This document shows positions 1 to 11,963 of a stretch of DNA of 64,000 bases, in pieces. Source of the stretch: Eledone cirrhosa (taxonomy: Eukaryota > Mollusca > Cephalopoda > Octopoda > Eledonidae); NCBI GenBank assembly GCA_964016885.1, contig OZ024743.1, positions 190,823,892-190,887,891 on the forward strand, read 5' to 3'. Each line of letters opens with the position of its first letter. Positions within the stretch are counted from its first letter, which is position 1. Below the pieces are notes generated by a model that worked only from the letters and a program-made list of their open reading frames with translations, was not told the DNA's origin and searched no databases. A program made the translations under genes and the position numbers.

Positions 1-290
1 TCGCATTTATCATCCCATCTTCATCGTCATAACAATCGTCACTATCATCACCATCATCATGATCTGCTGCATCATCTAAAACATAGTTATCTTCCGCATC
101 ATCCACTTTACCGTCATCATCACCACCACCACCATCATCATCATCATCTTCATTATCATCATCTTCATCATTTTCATAACTCTCATCCACCACCACCACC
201 ACCACCACACAACTGCACTATCATCACCAGCATCCCACCAACACCAACACCCTCACAATCATCATTATCATTTATCATCAACATGATCAT
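1..290. repeat. Imperfect ATC/CAC trinucleotide cluster
   Basis: The first 290 bases are dominated by interrupted runs of tcatca and caccac units. No open frame here has non-repetitive composition, so I read it as a decayed trinucleotide microsatellite. It is cut by the window edge. Confidence 0.8.
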
Positions 291-541
291 CGTTTCAGTG
301 TAATCAACAATAACATAGACGTTGTACTTACTCATTGAATAGAAAAGTTGTTTTACATTTATGTAGATATAGTAAGACTATATAATAGAGTGTTGTTCTT
401 ATGTGCAGTGTTATTCTTATGTAATTTTTTGAATTTACATTCACTCTCGCAATCAATAATTGATTGATTTCCATTAATTTTCTTTCATAGTGATATTAAT
501 AATAAGAATAATATAGGCAACAATAACTACAATAATAATCG

Positions 542-606
<65 letters not shown>

Positions 607-650
607 GCACCCCCACCACCACTACATTTACTGCTACTAATACTATTACA

Positions 651-720
<70 letters not shown>

Positions 721-787
721 GCACCCACACCACCACTACATCTACTGCTACTAATACTATTACAACCACTACTACTACTACTACTAC

Positions 788-833
<46 letters not shown>

Positions 834-852
834 GCTGCTGCTGCTGCTGACA
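542..852. repeat. Compound TAC/ACT-AAT-CTG microsatellite with a higher-order unit
   Basis: Long pure TAC/ACT runs are broken twice by nearly the same non-repetitive spacer (about 605-655 and 719-769), which gives a higher-order period of 114 bases. It ends in an AAT run (about 788-830) and a short CTG run (about 831-848). Polyserine, polyleucine and polyvaline frames over it are translation artefacts. Confidence 0.9.
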
Positions 853-1284
853 CTGTTACTATTTTATTGTTGTTATTATTAAAAAGGGCATTCACTAAGA
901 GTAGTTCTGCTAGATTCTACAGAACAAAAAATAAATCAAAAAGAAGAAAAGAAGTAAAAACATACGAATAGTACAATGCATTTTATTGAGAAGCAGGTTT
1001 TGGCTCTTAGACGCATTTAAACAAATGGCCATTCATAATCAGCAAAGTGTGTAATGGTCACACTTAAGTAAAATATAGAAACAAATAAAGTGTAGGAATA
1101 CAGAAAAGTAAAACAAGAGACTACTGATGTTTCCAAATGAATTATAGATAAATAAAAATGTTAATCTGTTTCGTTTCCTCTCCCTTACTCAATCAACCAT
1201 TACTGTTTCGGAATGATTACAAGCATGGTCTGTGCTTACAGTGCCCACCAAAGTAAATAAATAAATAAAACCATGAAAACACAC

Positions 1285-1635
1285 TACTACTACCATTACT
1301 CCTACGACGGCCATCACCACCTATCACAACGCTTTCACCCTTCTTCTAACTACTTCACTATACTATTGCTATTAGCTGCACAATGTTTTAATGTAAAACC
1401 ATTCAGGTGAATAAATCCTGTGAATGTACAACTCCCAGTGCAGCATTACCACACACGTAACCCCCTACATATATATATATACATACACATATATATACGC
1501 AGACACATACCACAACGACCACTGCCACCACCACCACCACAACCACAACCACGACTACCACTTCTACCATCACAGCTACACTTCCACCACCACCTCCACC
1601 ACCACAGCCACCACCACTACCACCACTATAAAAGC
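1285..1635. repeat. ACC/CCA-rich trinucleotide cluster
   Basis: This is an interrupted run of accacc units with a short TA/CA tract near 1470-1500. Overlapping frames give His/Thr/Pro-rich peptides of repeat composition only. Confidence 0.75.
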
Positions 1636-2417
1636 TACCAGTACCCTCCCATCAACACTATTGTAACAATAATGATAGGAAACTAAATCAAGTAACAATT
1701 ATGGAGCAAAGCCATAGCTGGAATCCTCACACCAACCCCACCAAAGAAAAAAAATACACAAATAACTTAATTGCAACACTACTATAACCATTACTGTTAA
1801 ATGACTCAACTACACTTTTCCTACAATCAATAAATTTCAAACTATATGTATTATCATCACTTCTGAAACTTTCAATAACACATCTACATCTGTTACAACT
1901 GAAAACACAATAACCACAACATAGACATCAAGCAAAATATGTCGGAGTCACGACGTATCCGTTTGACTTGCTAGATATAGTAGCCAATTCTTTTTTCAAA
2001 TAACAATCCGCCGTCTTATAAAAGGATTCGTTGAACGATATAGTCCTGCTTTCCTAAAACATGGGCAAAATGTGCAACGGTTACAACTCGTCATATGTCT
2101 TTTTTTATCAGTGGTGTTAAACATAAACACCAGGAGATGCAAGCGATGCACATAGGAAACCCTATGTCGTTTCTCGAACTGTTAGACTACACCATACAGT
2201 ATCGGAAAATAAGAGGACATTTTAGACAACCAATCGTACATAACACTAAATGACATGGTCAAGGCCGAAAAAGCCTTCGGTCATAAGTTTGTGCAATCCT
2301 GTTTGAACTGGAGCCAAACAACCAAAGCCACCACACAAATATTTCAAAAGACAGTCATGGGTGGAAAGCCTTAATCATAGGCTTTATAATCATCGATATA
2401 TGTATTTATTACTGTCG

Positions 2418-2495
2418 ACATTACCATCACCATCACTATATCATCCTCCTCATCAACATCATCATCGCCATCATCAATATTATCATCGTTTGACA
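2418..2495. repeat. Short ATC trinucleotide cluster
   Basis: Interrupted atc/cat units. A 79-codon open frame crosses it, but outside the repeat that frame has no recognisable domain. Confidence 0.6.
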
Positions 2496-3505
2496 TCTGC
2501 CTACATCAACATACTTCCAATTCTCCTGCATTTTCTTTCCTGGCTTCCACCTACTACTCAACCCATTGACAAGGTTGCCTCTATAGAAATTCAATGCTGA
2601 ACTGGTAGAATTAATTCAACTCGAACTGAGTTAGATTTCAAATTTATGTGGAGAGCTAGGGTTCAAATAATGTGAAACTGTCAGAAAGTTTAGAACAATC
2701 TGTATTTCATTCACAACAATTATATTCTGTGAACACGCTGCTCCATCGAAAACATTCTAATTCAGCTTGTCATCATCATTATCTACAATTTATGTTTTAC
2801 CTTTTCTTTTTGCAGCTATATTATCTATATATAGTCAGCATAACCTCTTGCTAGAGCCACAGAACACATAATTGAAGCATAAGAGCGAGTAAGGAGGTGG
2901 TTGAGGAACCACTAGAGGTTCAACGACAAGCGTACAGGAAAGTGGTTGATATTGCAACAGCTTGAAATGAAACCTGGGTCTTTCGCTGAATTCAATATAT
3001 TGCTGGATAAAGAGTCATCGCTTCATACTTATGAATTCATGAGTTTATATACCCAGCTAATGAACAGGAAGAAGAAGTTAATATAAGTTGGTAGATGGTA
3101 GAGACCTTTGGGCTCGTGGAAACAGTCACACAGAAAAACTAAATCTCTCTTCACCGAAATATTACTTTCCATTTTCGAGAATAAATACATAGGACAAGGA
3201 GAAGATGCAGGTGACCCTTATGTACTATTTGCTAAATAACAGACTAGTGCGATAAAATTCAGGGCCCGACCTGTAATCCGAAAATAGAGAAGGCGAGTAG
3301 AGGAAGAAGTAAACCCATAACTAATCGCGTCTTTGTGGAAAACTATAGGAATTAGTGATAAGTGCTCCATTTGTTGGTGGGTAAGTTTGTTTGAAGCTTG
3401 TTTAGGACCTCTAAATATTGGTGACCCTCGAAGAGCATAGAAACATTCTCGGTCTATATTCTATTCAAGTCTCGACTCAGAAATGTTAAATGAGTAATAC
3501 AATAC

Positions 3506-3508
<3 letters not shown>

Positions 3509-3550
<42 letters not shown>
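3509..3550. repeat. TA microsatellite at the 3' side of a PLE
   Basis: A pure TA run of about 42 bases. It lies about 50 bases from the 3' end of the minus-strand PLE that starts at about 3598. The same PLE 3'-end sequence abuts TA runs at 24.07 kb and 52.75-53.07 kb. Confidence 0.9.
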
Positions 3551-3552
<2 letters not shown>

Positions 3553-3764
3553 TGAATTTGTTTAGCAACATTCTTTATCTGAAAACGTGTGTTAAAACCG
3601 ATATTGTTATACTTTGGGAGGGTCATGTTGCCAATAAGAAACACACGCACCACATGTTTCACTCCAATTTATTATAATTTAAATTATAATTTTAACAAAT
3701 TTATAAATTTCCAGTTGGTTGGGTGGTTCCACAACCGGACGGTTGTTCATATATTGTCAACGTT

Positions 3765-3793
3765 CTTTCGTCATCATTCTGTGACCTCTTCAG
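3765..3793 (-). ncRNA. Hammerhead-ribozyme-like motif in PLE 3' UTR
   Basis: On the minus strand this reads CTGAAGA, then a possible 4-bp stem (GTCA with TGAC around an 8-base loop), then GAAAG. It resembles the CUGAUGA / stem II / GAAA core of hammerhead ribozymes, with one change in the first box. PLE terminal regions are known to carry hammerhead motifs. The homologous site at 24291-24319 has the consensus CTGATGA. I have not folded stems I and III, and activity is unproven. Confidence 0.4.
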
Positions 3794-3993
3794 TGACTGG
3801 GGATTCTTTTCTTTGTTTTGTGCCTCACGTTTGTTCTGTCCTACGCCATCTTGTTTTTGTGTGTGTTGTGTGCTTAGTTTGCGCATGTGTTACATCCGGG
3901 TGTCAGTGTGTGTTTTTATTTGTTTATTTATTTGTTTATTTACATGTTACTGGTTGGTTATTTGTTCTATATGTGTATGTTTTCATTTTGTCC

Positions 3994-4360
3994 TTAATTG
4001 TAAGTTGTGATGTTGCTATTCCATTCATGTTTTCTATTTAATTTTGGTTGGAGTTCATTTATGTTTATTGCCTCTGTGATTTGTCTAAACTTTGCGTCTT
4101 TTCTGTGTGTAGATTTTATTTTTATTTCTATGTTCTCTAATTTGCCCTTATGTTCTATTTTAGCATGTTGGTGGAGTACTGATGATTCTTTTCTATCTTG
4201 AAGCTCTCGCCAGTCTTCATTTAATCGTTCTCCTATTCTACGAGCTGTCTCACCTATGTACGCTATACTCTTATCTTTACATTGTCCATCAGTGCATCTT
4301 ATGCTATATAATATGTTTCTAGTTTTACAGTTAATAGGGGGCTTAGTTTACAGATTATGC
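3994..4360 (-). pseudogene. PLE C-terminal GIY-YIG endonuclease remnant
   Basis: The frame ending at the TAA at 3994-3996 encodes an YSIRC segment, then YIGETARRIGERL about 14 residues later. These are the GIY and YIG halves of the catalytic module that PLEs use to nick target DNA, followed by a helical segment with conserved Arg residues. Upstream, the CIDKKCIICK part of the Cys-rich linker lies in a different frame (open 4299-4526), so a one-base frameshift lies at about 4345-4365. The protein ends about 110 codons after the frameshift. Confidence 0.85.
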
Positions 4361-6137
4361 ATTTCTTATCTATACAGAGAGGTCTTTGAAAAGGGTGCGT
4401 ATTACTAATAAGTGTTTTTAAGGAGGTACCTGGTCTTTCTACTATCTTAATATTTAGTTTAAGTTTATCTAGAGCCCTTCTAAATTTGTAAGCTAGTTCA
4501 CCTCTAGGGGTTGTATTGATGAACATTACACTCTGGTATTTATTGCTATCATACCATGAGTTTATTCTATTAACTTTATTCCTAGTTCTTTCTATTCTAT
4601 TCCAAAATTAGCTCATATACAAGGGGAAGGTCCAATTTGTATCATTATTTAACATTTTTTCCCATCTGGCTCCTCTATATACTCTGATTTTATCTCTCTG
4701 ATTGTAACCAGAGAACTGCATACGGTGGATGAAGTGTTGTATGTGTCTCTGTAGTTCTTTGGGGTTGCACATGCGGGACACGTTTCTCATCACCCGTACT
4801 AAATCCGCAATCAGTATGTTGATGTTAGTGTGATCCGAAACAGCTGAGTTTCGGTGAATCAGATATTTGGAAGTCATGGGTTTGGCATAATGGGAATAGA
4901 GAATTAGTTTTTTTGTTATAATGGTTTCTAACCAGAGCTCTGTGTTTAGTACAGATAATCGATGGTTGGAGTGTTGGCTTGGGTAGTCTAGAGTAACTCT
5001 AATACTCTGGTGTATGGAGTTAGCTATTTGCTGGATGCTTTCCATGGTGCTTTTCTCTAATTCCTGACTGTTCTCTAGTGGGGGTGTTTTTATTACGATG
5101 TTTATATCATCAACGTAACGAGAGTACATTATCAGGGTTAAGAGGTTGCTGTCTTCTAATTGTTATTTAAGTTTATTGTCCCACCATATCATGAATAGGT
5201 TAGCTATGTCACCTGCAATGCTAACACCAATGGCTGCTCCCTCCTCTTGGGCATATATTTTTCCATTAAATTTGAACATATGTTCCTTAATGGTTAGTTT
5301 TATACTGGCCTCCACCGCATGTGCAATCATTTTCTTTAGTTCATAATGGTTTTCGGGGGTCCGCATGGCTCTGGTCCACCAGTTCCATCTTTCTGTGTGG
5401 GTTTTCTTGGCCATTGAGGTAATGGTAGGTGGTCTGCCTCTTGCTGGCCTTGTGGGGCAGAGGTTGCTAAGGTCATACGTATCTAGATAATTATTACTAT
5501 AAGTAAGTTTAAGTAGGAGTCCCAGCTAACTGGTATCAATCCCACTGAATTCAACATTGCTCTCACTGATCATATCTACGCATTTTGCCACAGCAAAATC
5601 CACGTCAATGGATGGGTATAGGGACACAACATCCATACTACCTATTATACAGTCTGTTAGGTCCCTAGATCTGTTATTTTCGCTGATTCTGCTGAGGAGG
5701 TCCTCCATGCTGTCACATATATCCGAGGACATTTCAATGATGGGGTGTACGATCAGGGAGAATAAGTAGGAAAGTATGTAGTTACTAGCAATGTTAGCTC
5801 CACAGACTGGCCGTGTTGGTGATCCTGTTACTGGGTCACTTTTCGTCTTATGGTCTTTTCGAAGCCCATACAACGCTGGCACGTCATTGCTCCAGGCCTG
5901 GAAGTTGTTGGTAGTCCGTTTATTGGGTTGCATTATGTTCTTCCACATCATCATATGAGCGTTGAGTGTTTTCTCCCTATCCTCATGCTCTTGTGGTGTT
6001 ACTTCTCTTGTGTTAGTGATGTAGGGTTGCATTTCCTGGATGTAGTTTGACAGCCTGTCAACCGACATTCTGCCAGACTTGTCTGTTGGAAAGCATGCAA
6101 TCTCTCCATTACGAGAGCGCTGCATGAGCTTACGCAA
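4299..6137 (-). pseudogene. PLE reverse transcriptase core and linker, with nonsense codons
   Basis: One reading frame runs from 6137 to 4299, broken by stops at about 5526, 5163 and 4608. Each open piece continues in the same frame, so these are simple nonsense mutations. RT landmarks in order: PTDKSGRMSV near the start, YGLRKDHK and PTRPVCGA (motif 2 region), MDVVSLYPSID (motif A aspartate), AAIGVSIAGDIANLFM (motif B), and YSRYVDD (motif C catalytic pair). The Cys-rich linker follows, then a frameshift into the GIY-YIG domain. It would copy element RNA at a nicked target. The upstream N-terminal part is in another frame, with a shift near 6190. Confidence 0.9.
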
Positions 6138-6189
6138 GCCATTTGCAGATTTTTTCTCCCAGTTGCTGGGCCTCCATTCTATTTTGCTT

Positions 6190-7324
6190 CTTGCTATACT
6201 GTTCTATAATATTTCTAAGTTTAGATCTAGGTATATTAAATTGTGCTTCTGTTTGTTCATCGACCTGCGACGGCAATTGCGTGCGTTTGTTAAATACTAA
6301 AGTCGTGGCATGGACTCGTCGTAGGTCGAAGGACATATCGGATGGGTTATAAAAAGTAGAATTCCAGGCTGCTGCGTTATGTGTTCTATTGCTATTGTTA
6401 TTGTTAGTTGTGTTGTTTCTATTTCTATTTCCACCAATAGCCCCATGGTTGTTTCTATGTCTCTCATTATTACTCCTGTCTCTTTCCTCTAGCTCATTAT
6501 TATAATCTACTCTATTTTGTGTGTCTGTGTGTTCGTCCTGGTTATTTTCTCTGTCAGTATCGATAGTCTCCCTTCTTCTTCCAATCCCATTACCCTCCCT
6601 TACCTCTGTGTTACTGTCAGTATCTGTTTTCTGTGTCTGTGTGTCTGTTAAGATTGTGGTGGTGGTGAAAGGAATAGGATGTGTGTGTGTTGTTGTTGTT
6701 GTTGATGCGTGTTGTTGTTGTTGTTGTTATTGTTGTCTCTGTGTATGTTGTTATTATTGTTGTGTGTGTTGTTATTGTTGTTTGTGTCTGTGTGTCTGTT
6801 GTTGTTGTCTCTGTGTATGTTATTATTGTTGTTGTGTGTGTTGTTGTTGTTATCCTTGTTTGTGTCTGTGTGTCTGTTATTGTTGGGATGTGTGTTGTGT
6901 GTGTGTGTGTTTGTGCGTATGTTGTTACTTTTGCTTTTGTTTTTGTTGTTGTTTTTGAGGCTCCAACGTAATTTTGTAAATGATTTGTCTATTTCTGACA
7001 AGCATCTTATCATATTTACCTTATTATATGTTGCATATTTAGGTGGTAGCTGTAATATAGTTTCTACTTTTGGCACAAGGCCAGCAATTTCCCAGTGTAT
7101 TACTGGTACTTTATTTTATCGACCCCGTAAGGATGAAAGGCAAAGTTAACCTCGGCGGGATTTGAACTCAGAATGGCAAGGGCCGTAACTCTATGCGTCA
7201 AAGCATGGTGTCCGACCCTCTACCGATACTGCCAATTCACCGCCATGTAGCTGTAATATAGATAGTTCATCAGAGCCTACTGTCGTGTTGCCGTATATAT
7301 TTGTGTTGTTGTTGTTGAATTCGT
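6190..7324 (-). pseudogene. PLE N-terminal region with Asn-rich low-complexity linker
   Basis: Reading down from 7324 the frame encodes an Asn run, then LQLPPKYATYNKVN, then a Leu/Ile-Ser-Glu-Ile helix ending in LRWS, a pattern I associate with PLE N-termini. The SINE at 7061-7246 splits this frame inside the LQLPP codons. Below it comes a long Asn/His/Thr-rich region (about 6640-6945) encoded by ttgttg-type repeats. Then follows a hydrophilic stretch to WNSTFYNPSDMSFDLRRVHA (about 6320-6375) and a helix leading to the RT. The low-complexity linker is unusually long compared with the other PLEs in this window. Confidence 0.72.
7061..7246 (-). mobile_element. tRNA-derived SINE with 15-bp target-site duplication
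   Basis: On the minus strand this starts with a tRNA-like head (ggcagtatcggtagaggg as A-box side, gagttcaaatcc as B-box). It continues through the conserved middle (cctttcatccttacgggg, gataaaataaagtacc) to a tail ending gtgccaaaagtagaaa. It is flanked by a perfect 15-bp duplication, gtagctgtaatatag, at 7046-7060 and 7247-7261. This is the best-bounded SINE copy in the window. It interrupts PLE coding sequence, so it is younger than the PLE. Transcription would use an internal RNA polymerase III promoter, and mobility would rely on a LINE. Confidence 0.93.
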
Positions 7325-7690
7325 ACAACTTACCAAAAAACAAGCAGATAGTCTAAAGCGAACACTAATTCTAAACATAAAAAGAGATTTACAGAGAATT
7401 AAGTCATCAAGAAAAACATAAGCGTAACCTAATACAAGAAATAACTAAGATCACCACACTAAAAGAAAAATTATAATACATAAACATTATACACGAAGAA
7501 GAAAAGTACATCATCCAAGAATGCAACAAACACTTTAACAAGAAATTAACGTGGCTCAAACAGATGAAACTAAATCAATAAACTTCAGAGAATAGAGATA
7601 TCCAGATGGGATTGATGGTATAAACATGGCCGATGTCTCATTAACGGACGAATTCAACAACAACAACACAAATATATACGGAAACATGTT
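7325..7690 (+). pseudogene. Inverted 5' (N-terminal) segment of the same PLE
   Basis: The plus strand encodes a Lys/Arg/Gln-rich helical N-terminus (LTKKQADSLKRTLILNIKRD at 7333-7392), then degraded coiled sequence. Its last part is MADVSLTDEFNNNN followed by TNIYGN (about 7627-7683). That last part matches the start of the minus-strand body: 7648-7681 is the inverse of 7291-7324, a 34-bp overlap. The sense order of the ancestral element is therefore 7325 to 7681, then 7324 down to 3598. The segment is broken by stops and a frameshift. Confidence 0.78.
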
Positions 7691-8333
7691 GATTTAATGA
7701 AAAAAATAACATCAATAATAAAAGATAATAAAATATAATAAAAGTATAAAGAAGTAAAAATGAAAACGATAAGTACAAAATACGGTTACTGATAATAGTA
7801 GTAGTGGTGGTGTTCGTTGAAGTTATATTGGTGAGTAAGTGGATGGGTAAAATAGTGATGACAGTAATGATAACAAAAAGATGAAAAGAAAAACGGTATA
7901 TGATATGTAGTGTATTAACTTCATGAATTGACGAAATAAAAACGCAAGAGTTACAATAAAATATCAAAGGATTAAATAAAAAATTAAGAGAGAAAGAGAT
8001 AAGGAACAGGAGATAAAGAATAAGGATTCGAGGATGAGGCATAAAGGGTAGGACTAAGGACGGGGAAGCAGTAGATAGACAGATAGAGAATAAAAAGTGA
8101 AAGGGGCAGTGATTATACTGTATATGGATGATTAAGGTCTGGTAGACTAATTGTTTTATATTAATGGAAGTGATGCGGCTATAGAGAGAGAGAGTGAAAG
8201 AAAAGTTGGGAGATTCATAATGTTGATTTAATGATCAGTTGGTCAGTTGACAGCTAATAACAGTAGAGTGGTGTGAAGCTAGTACATTTAAATCCGGGTG
8301 GTTTTGACTGAATTCCGAGATTACTGGATAGAA
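7691..8333. other. Gene-free purine-rich stretch
   Basis: AT-rich on this strand with many A and GA runs (agagag around 8180-8200). A 133-codon minus-strand frame (7641-8042) is Phe/Leu/Ile-rich and repeat-like, and I do not support it as a gene. The part nearest 8333 is probably the 3' UTR of the next PLE. Confidence 0.5.
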
Positions 8334-9560
8334 TCATGCCTGTTGTGGTTTGATGTTAGAGAATTCGGTGGCTGCTTTGTGCCTACAGAAGATTGTTCGC
8401 TCTATCTTGTTGTTAAGCAGCATTTTATTATATTTAAAAAAATGGAGCAGCTCCATATTACATAGTCCGCACCGGTACATTCCATTTTTGTAGGCCCTTG
8501 CACTCGATAACTTCGACCAGCTAATCTCATATTCCTGGCTGATGCCCTTAAGCTGCCAGGTCTTATTGGCCAGTGTCGTTGTATTCTCAAGTCTACGGTT
8601 TTTTTTATAAAATTCCTATGCACATACTATCTTTTTTTGAAATCTCCAGCTGTAGAACTTATGTAGTGCCATGATAGATTGCCAGATTTGATAGTACAGA
8701 GGTACACTAGACTTGATTCTAGGCATCTATTCTGTAGTGGGCATTTATCCGGTAGGTGGCAGTTACATTTGGAGGCCTTCCTGTGTGCAGGTTCTCCGTT
8801 GCGGTTCTGCATGTTGTTAGGAATGGGCTGAGATTTAGCTTTATTGGTGTTTTGTTGCGATGTGCTTTGCTGTGTGGGTGGTTATGATGTTGTTATGTGT
8901 TTGCGTTTTGTATTTAGTGCTATGGTGTATGTTGGTAGAATACTTTCCTTAGATATTCTTTTATAGTTAGTTTTATGTATGTGTGATTCTATGTTGGCTG
9001 CAGTAGAGTAAGAGTTTAATAGATTTTCTGTTAAAGATTCTATGGTATTTGTGTAGTTTAGAGACGTGTTTGTCAATTAGTTAAAAGAATATACAAGGTA
9101 GGTTGGTTTTTATAGAAGAGTTGAAGATTGGATTGAACAATAAATATTTCCTATCTCTGGATTTGCTGGAGTTTCTAGGGGTCCCTATATTAGTGTTCGG
9201 TTCGGCTATTTCGCGTGCTCGTTGCCTATTTCCATGTTTAGTTCTATATTTGATATTCCTATAGGCGCGGGTAGTGTAGGTGTCGTTATGTTTGTAGTTG
9301 CTGTCTCTATCGGGTATGTATTTGAGCTCCTCCTTGTGGCCTGCCTTATGTAAAGCTATGCTATAGTATTTTGCGTGTTCATTGAAAATTTCTAGGTTAG
9401 AAGATAGGCGGGATATTCTATGTGCTATAGAGTTAATTATGGAGCGAGGGTGTTTTGAGTTATAATTAATGTAAGCTAGATTCTCGTTATTTTATGGAAA
9501 GGCTCTATAAGTCCAGTATTCCGATGATTTGATCAGAGACACATACTGTATTTAAGGTCG
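8334..9560 (-). pseudogene. PLE C-terminal half: post-RT region, Cys linker and GIY-YIG
   Basis: From high to low coordinates the minus strand carries NTGLIEPFHK (after the RT catalytic motif), ENLAYINYNSKHPRSI, HRISRLSSNLEIFNEHAKYY (9360-9430), a charged linker, then CNCHLPDKCPLQNRCLESS (8722-8780). Next comes a GIY-YIG remnant (HYISST in place of YYIGST) and a tail TTLANKTWQLKGI... ending at the TGA at 8334-8336. The same order and motifs occur in the nearly intact element at 47.7-50.0 kb, so they belong to one lineage. Several frameshifts and stops are present. The RT catalytic core is missing. Confidence 0.85.
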
Positions 9561-9679
9561 AGTGACGCAATTTTGAATGATCAGCGGCCTTTAGTCTCAC
9601 CTGATCAATGAAACAATTGTTAATACTGTAAATGAAACCCTTTTTGTACAGAAGACCATGTTATTCTTCACTCTTTCAC

Positions 9680-10634
<955 letters not shown>

Positions 10635-10697
10635 TGCAGAGTAGAGCACTAAAGGAAGTCCACAAGAGATCTGTTAACTCCGGAGTAAATTTGTACA

Positions 10698-10798
10698 CAA
10701 GGGGTATAAATCTACATTTCCTAACTTTCTTCTTTTGTTACCGTAAATTATTACGGTAATAAAAGAAGTAAATCATGAAATGTAGATTTATACCTCTT

Positions 10799-10799
<1 letters not shown>
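10698..10799. repeat. Short inverted repeat abutting a TA tract
   Basis: Arms of about 49 bases (10698-10746 and 10751-10799) are near-perfect inverses around a 4-base centre. A TA run of about 40 bases begins at 10801. No coding content. Confidence 0.85.
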
Positions 10800-10845
<46 letters not shown>

Positions 10846-11045
10846 TATATACATGTATATATAAGGTGTGTGTGATATTGTCTCGTTCGTTTCTCCTATT
10901 TATTTCTATCACTTATACGGGCCAACAAACTAATAGCCAATGATTTCTGTCGTTTGAGGTAATTTTTACCTGACGCTGTCATTGACAGCATTTTGTTGTT
11001 TTAATAGCTATTCTTGGTTTCAGTGTTTCTGATTAATCTATGAAA

Positions 11046-11240
<195 letters not shown>

Positions 11241-11440
11241 CGAAGGAAGTGGTGTGGTAAGGAACCAGGTGGCCCATAACGCACCAGAGTACTCGATACT
11301 ATGGGTAGTAGAGTGCGTAATAAGAAAATAGTCAGGACTCCGACGGCTGAGCTCCGGCCGATTTGACTGCTATTTCTGAACTCAGAAATAGCTGTAGAAA
11401 CGGCCGGACCTCAGCCGTCGGGTCCTGACTCTTTTCCTAT
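11241..11440 (+). mobile_element. Hairpin-ended interspersed repeat (copy 1)
   Basis: The left half (gaaggaagtggtgtggtaag ... gtactcgatactatgggta) is followed by a hairpin. In the hairpin, ccgacggctgagctccggcc pairs with ggccggacctcagccgtcgg around a core of gctatttctgaactcagaaatagc type. Related copies lie at 12836-12900, 32781-32948, 50591-50750 (inverted) and 63470-63578. Copies 1 and 4 are flanked by TA tracts. It has no coding capacity. I cannot assign it to a named family; MITE-like or foldback is the best description. Confidence 0.72.
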
Positions 11441-11926
11441 ATATATATATATATAGTACGTGTATGTAATTGAAAATGTATTCCTGTACAAGTGCACCAT
11501 GTTGCCTATCATGAAAATATTTTGTGATTCTACTCAAAATCGAAGTTAAAAGATGTAATCACCTAGGCGTAACATATAGAGTTCAGGATAAATGCGTCAT
11601 CTACGTTAGACGCAGATGAAGTGAATATTAATCATTTAGGCGGATTATTTCATTAACTGACCTTTTAACTAATTTAGATATTGAGTAAATTGAATGATTA
11701 AGTGATCAATTTATCATAAGTCTGATAGATGGGTTAGCTGTTTGATGGATGGATCGGGATTTTCAGTAAAAGCGCTACTTATCGATCACATAGAAAAGAG
11801 TGTACAATTTACCGATTGACTTTGACTAATTATGCAAATAAATGACTGATTAACTGATTCATTGATTAATCTGATTAGACACATTATCGAAAAAAAATTC
11901 CATTGCAGTGATACATATATATTATA

Positions 11927-11963
<37 letters not shown>

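Larger units (their letters stand above)
853..3508. other. Gene-free AT-rich stretch
   Basis: I see no gene in this stretch. It holds two trinucleotide clusters, annotated separately, and otherwise unrecognised AT-rich DNA with stops in all frames. Bases 1920-2360 are less AT-rich than the rest and could be an unrecognised repeat, but I cannot name one. Confidence 0.5.
3598..7324 (-). mobile_element. Penelope-like element, Neptune-like, main body
   Basis: This is a long degraded PLE read on the minus strand. Its order is Asn-rich N-terminal region, reverse transcriptase, Cys-containing linker, GIY-YIG nuclease and 3' UTR. The 3'-terminal sequence (about 3598-3650 on the plus strand, containing gggagggtcat) recurs at 24.07-24.11 kb and twice at 52.76-53.07 kb, which supports it as the family's 3' end. 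A SINE is inserted at 7061-7246. The true N-terminus continues in the opposite orientation at 7325-7690. The coding frame has three nonsense codons and at least two frameshifts, so this copy is dead. The RT core and C-terminal nuclease identify it as a PLE with endonuclease. Calling it Neptune-like is inference from the GLRKDHK and PTRPVCGA segment. Confidence 0.88.

Noticed and set aside
542..852. CRISPR-like regularly spaced repeat with a 114-bp period
   Set aside because: Only two units exist, made of microsatellite DNA in a eukaryotic context.
474..895. Polyserine and polyvaline proteins
   Set aside because: Both are frames of the same trinucleotide microsatellite.
3589..4201. Plus-strand hydrophobic Cys/Phe/Val-rich frames suggesting a membrane protein
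   Set aside because: They are antisense to PLE GIY-YIG coding sequence and 3' UTR, and composition reflects the complementary strand.
8402..8623. Minus-strand 73-codon frame with Arg-rich content
   Set aside because: It is a wrong-frame reading. The correct frame of the same strand encodes the conserved PLE C-terminal tail.
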